Of a DNA stretch of 16,891 nucleotides, positions 14,314-16,891 are shown piece by piece. The translations under genes were made by a program, and so were the position numbers. The DNA is from an uncultured Verrucomicrobiota bacterium. GTDB taxonomy: Bacteria; Verrucomicrobiota; Verrucomicrobiia; Limisphaerales; UBA9464. Numbering within the stretch: the first letter of the stretch is position 1; every line of letters begins with the position of its first letter. The DNA lies in assembly GCA_903930165.1 (NCBI GenBank), contig CAIYXO010000837.1, positions 1 through 16,891 of the forward strand. The letters are read 5' to 3'. Below the pieces are notes generated by a model. That model made no database searches. It was not told the DNA's origin and saw only the letters and a list, made by a program, of their open reading frames with translations.

Positions 14314-16891
14314 ATGACCCGGCTTCCTGTGATCACGGCCGTGCTGTTCCTCGCCGGACTCCCCGTGCTCCCCGCAGAGCCGGATCCTGTTGTCCGGATG
14401 CTTGTTCCCGGCTTCACCGTCGAGGAGCTTCCGGTCCGGCTTTCGAACCAGAACAACCTCCGCTTCGCCCCGGACGGCTCCCTCACGGTCCTCGGCTACG
14501 ACGGCCGGGTCTGGACGCTCCGGGATTCCGACGGGGACGGCCTCGAGGACTCCGCGACCGCCTTCTGGGATCGCCCCACGTTGCGGGTTCCCCTCGGCAT
14601 GGCCTGGTCCCACCGCGGACTCGTCGTGTCCTCGCAGGGCAAGGTGTCCCTGCTGGCCGATTCCGATTCCGACGGGAAGGCCGACACCGAAACGGTCCTG
14701 GCTTCGGGTTGGCCCCGCACCGACGTCGGCAGCGGCGGCGTGGACGCCACGGCGGCGACGCTCGACGACGCCGGGAACCTGTATTTCGGGTTGCTGGTCG
14801 CGGACTATTCGAACGCCTACCGGCTGCGGAAGCGCAGTGAACTCACGTCCGCCGACAAGGCCTGGTTGCGGGAACAGGGGCGTTCCGAAGAAGGCGATCC
14901 GGGTGACGAGGTCTCCCTGTACGATGTCCGGTCCCCGCGCGGCACGATCCAACGGCTCGACACCGCCACGGGGCGTTGGTCGACCTTCGTCACGGGGATC
15001 CGCGTTCCGGTCGGCCTCGCCATCGGCCCCGGCGGCGGCCTTTTCGGTACCGACCAGGAAGGGGAGACCTGGATGCCCAACGGCAATCCGCTCGACGAAC
15101 TGAACCACCTGGTCGAGGGACGGAACTACGGGTTCCCGCCGCGCCACCCGCGTTGGCTTCCCGACCTCGACTCGGTGCCTCCCGTGGTCGGCTTCGGTCC
15201 GCAGCACCAGAGCGCCTGCGGGCTGGTGTTCAATTCCCCGCGGGCCGCCGAACGGCCGGGCGCGCTTCCGGAGCGGCCCCTACGACGTTCGGGCCCGGGG
15301 CAGGGACTCTTCGGGCCGGACGGGTGGAGGGGCGACTTCCTGGTCGCCGGCCAGTCCCGGGGCAAGCTCTGGCGGGTCCAGTTGACGCCGACGCCGGACG
15401 GTCCGGTCGGACGTGTCCACACGATTGCGCGGTCCTCGATGCTCGTGACCGACGTCGCGGTTTCCCCGAGGGGTGACCTCTATCTCTGTGCGCACAGCGG
15501 TCCGCCTGACTGGGGCACCGGTCCGCAGGGACCCGGCCGGATCTTCCGCATCCGCCACAGCGATCCGGAGTCGCCCCAGCCGGTCCGAGCCTGGGCCGCT
15601 TCCCCGACCGAGGTGCGTGTGGACTTCAATCGTCCGCTGGATCCCGCCGTGGCCCGTTCCGCGGTTCCGGATGGCGCCACGATCGAGTTCGGCGAACATG
15701 TCCGGGCCGGCGACCGGTTCGAGAACCTCAAGCCACCCTACGCCGTGGTGCAGCAGCAGGACGCGACGCCGCGTGGACGGCTGGGTGTCCGCTCGGCCCG
15801 GCTGGAGAACCGCGGAACGACCCTGGTGCTGGAAACCCTGCCGCATCCGCTCGCGGTCACCTACGCGTTGACGCTTCGTGGCGTCCGGAAGGAGGGATCG
15901 GACGCGGCCGGCGTCACCGTCGACCTCGACTACGACCTGGCCGCGTCCCGTGATCCCGGCTGGAAGCTTCCGAAGGACGCGCCCCGCGAGGCCTGGGCCC
16001 GGTTGGCGGCGTGGGCTCCTCCGGTCAGGGCCTCCTCCGGCACCGACAGCCGCGAGGTCGCCGCCGAACCGGGTGACTGGGAGAACGGCCGGGAGCTGTT
16101 CCATGGCGGGAAACTCCAGTGTGCGCGCTGCCACCGGATCCGGGGCGAAGGGGCGACGGTCGGTCCCGACCTGAGCAACCTCGTCCACCGGGACCGCGGG
16201 ACCATCCTGCGCGATCTCCGCGAGCCCGACGCGGCGCTCCATCCGGACTACGTCACCCACGCCGCGACCCTCGCGGACGGCTCCGGGGCGGTTGGGTTCC
16301 TCCGTTCCGACGAACGCGGAGGCGTCCGGTTGGCCGACGTCGAGGGGCGGGAGAGGTCATTGACCGCTTCCGAGGCGGCCACGCTGAAGCCGACCGCGCA
16401 CAGCCTGATGCCGACGGGCTTGCTCGACGGGCTTTCGGCCGAAGGCGTGCGGGACCTCCTCACCTACCTGCAGCATGCGCCGACCCCGCGGGACCGCGGC
16501 GACGTGGCGGCGGCCTTGGCGCGGACTTCCTCAAACGCGATTCCGGGCAAGGAGTTCCGGGTGGTGTTGGTGGCTTCGAAGCAGGACCACGGCCCCGGGC
16601 AGCACGACTATCCGGCGTGGCAGAAGCAGTGGTCCGGGCTCCTGGGCGGACTGCCCGGGACGAAGGTGGAGACCGCCTGGGAATGGCCTGACAAGGACCA
16701 GTGGGGAAGCGCCGACGTGGTGGTGTTCTACTTCTGGAACCACAACTGGTCGGAAGCCAGGTACCGGGAACTCGACACGTTCCAGACCCGGGGCGGAGGC
16801 CTGGTCCTGCTGCATTCGGCGGTGATTGCCGACGGGGATCCGGAGCGGTTGGCCGAAAGGATCGGCCTTTCCGCCACCCCGTCGCGGGTGA
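14314..16891 (+). CDS. Secreted beta-propeller / cytochrome c / ThuA-like protein (3' end outside window)
   Basis: The frame is open for 859 codons from the ATG at 14314 to the window end with no stop. A signal peptide (about 1-20, ending LPVLPA) leads into a beta-propeller of the PVC sorbosone-dehydrogenase-like type (about 25-410), including Asp-rich loops DSDGDGLED and DSDSDGKAD that could bind calcium. An Ig-like segment follows (about 425-545, VRVDFNRPLDP). Then comes a cytochrome c domain with haem site CARCH (603-607) and probable axial Met699 in SLMPTGL. From about 748 the sequence resembles ThuA (ASKQDHGPGQHDYPAWQKQW), which runs off the edge. Such proteins are thought to oxidise sugars or related compounds in the periplasm, passing electrons to haem; that is family knowledge, and the substrate is not shown here. 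Confidence 0.88.
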   Translation, partial: MTRLPVITAVLFLAGLPVLPAEPDPVVRMLVPGFTVEELPVRLSNQNNLRFAPDGSLTVLGYDGRVWTLRDSDGDGLEDSATAFWDRPTLRVPLGMAWSHRGLVVSSQGKVSLLADSDSDGKADTETVLASGWPRTDVGSGGVDATAATLDDAGNLYFGLLVADYSNAYRLRKRSELTSADKAWLREQGRSEEGDPGDEVSLYDVRSPRGTIQRLDTATGRWSTFVTGIRVPVGLAIGPGGGLFGTDQEGETWMPNGNPLDELNHLVEGRNYGFPPRHPRWLPDLDSVPPVVGFGPQHQSACGLVFNSPRAAERPGALPERPLRRSGPGQGLFGPDGWRGDFLVAGQSRGKLWRVQLTPTPDGPVGRVHTIARSSMLVTDVAVSPRGDLYLCAHSGPPDWGTGPQGPGRIFRIRHSDPESPQPVRAWAASPTEVRVDFNRPLDPAVARSAVPDGATIEFGEHVRAGDRFENLKPPYAVVQQQDATPRGRLGVRSARLENRGTTLVLETLPHPLAVTYALTLRGVRKEGSDAAGVTVDLDYDLAASRDPGWKLPKDAPREAWARLAAWAPPVRASSGTDSREVAAEPGDWENGRELFHGGKLQCARCHRIRGEGATVGPDLSNLVHRDRGTILRDLREPDAALHPDYVTHAATLADGSGAVGFLRSDERGGVRLADVEGRERSLTASEAATLKPTAHSLMPTGLLDGLSAEGVRDLLTYLQHAPTPRDRGDVAAALARTSSNAIPGKEFRVVLVASKQDHGPGQHDYPAWQKQWSGLLGGLPGTKVETAWEWPDKDQWGSADVVVFYFWNHNWSEARYRELDTFQTRGGGLVLLHSAVIADGDPERLAERIGLSATPSRV

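Noticed and set aside
1..16891. tRNA, rRNA, insertion sequences, integrase, CRISPR arrays or a replication origin.
   Set aside because: No cloverleaf, transposase motif, terminal inverted repeat, regular spacer-repeat array or DnaA-box cluster was seen. Base composition is even across the window, so there is no sign of recent transfer.

Overview
The window reads as chromosomal DNA of a high-GC bacterium of the PVC superphylum, most likely Verrucomicrobiota. This is an inference from three things. Codon third positions are almost all G or C. Nearly every start codon lacks a Shine-Dalgarno sequence. The right-hand gene joins a propeller, a CxxCH haem site and a ThuA-like domain, a combination known mainly from Verrucomicrobia and Planctomycetes. 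No tRNA, rRNA, insertion sequence, phage gene or CRISPR array was seen. Coding density is high and no gene-free stretch exceeds about 180 bases.

Positions 1-8096 (+) are a chemosensory gene cluster: the 3' part of cheA (5' end outside the window), cheW, a membrane methyl-accepting chemotaxis protein (MCP) with a dCache-like sensor, a soluble GAF-like histidine kinase, a CheY-like response regulator, cheB and cheR. Gaps are short and several junctions overlap by 4 bases, which suggests one operon. The MCP signals through CheW to CheA; CheA should phosphorylate the CheY-like protein and CheB; CheR and CheB adjust receptor methylation. The unusual parts are the second CheW-like domain at the end of CheA and the extra kinase, which is translationally coupled to the response regulator in the middle of the cluster.

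Positions 8097-8272 are a convergent spacer with short tandem repeats and competing inverted repeats. Positions 8273-11745 (-) hold a likely three-gene operon. In transcription order it encodes a secreted HCx5R-type phosphatase with a C-terminal CxxCH haem site, a secreted protein of unknown function (ATGA overlap), and a polytopic membrane protein of about 16 helices. This is the best candidate here for an undescribed envelope system.

Divergently, 11864-13684 (+) encodes an MsbA/PglK-like ABC exporter. It is followed by a small exported YCII-domain protein (13759-14238). Last is the start of a large secreted protein (14314 to the window end) that joins a beta-propeller, an Ig-like segment, cytochrome c and a ThuA-like domain.

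Several spacers carry strong inverted repeats immediately upstream of start codons (4304-4328, 9865-9889, 11806-11859, 13717-13753). In the clearest case the only convincing Shine-Dalgarno-like sequence in the window lies in the 3' arm of the hairpin.
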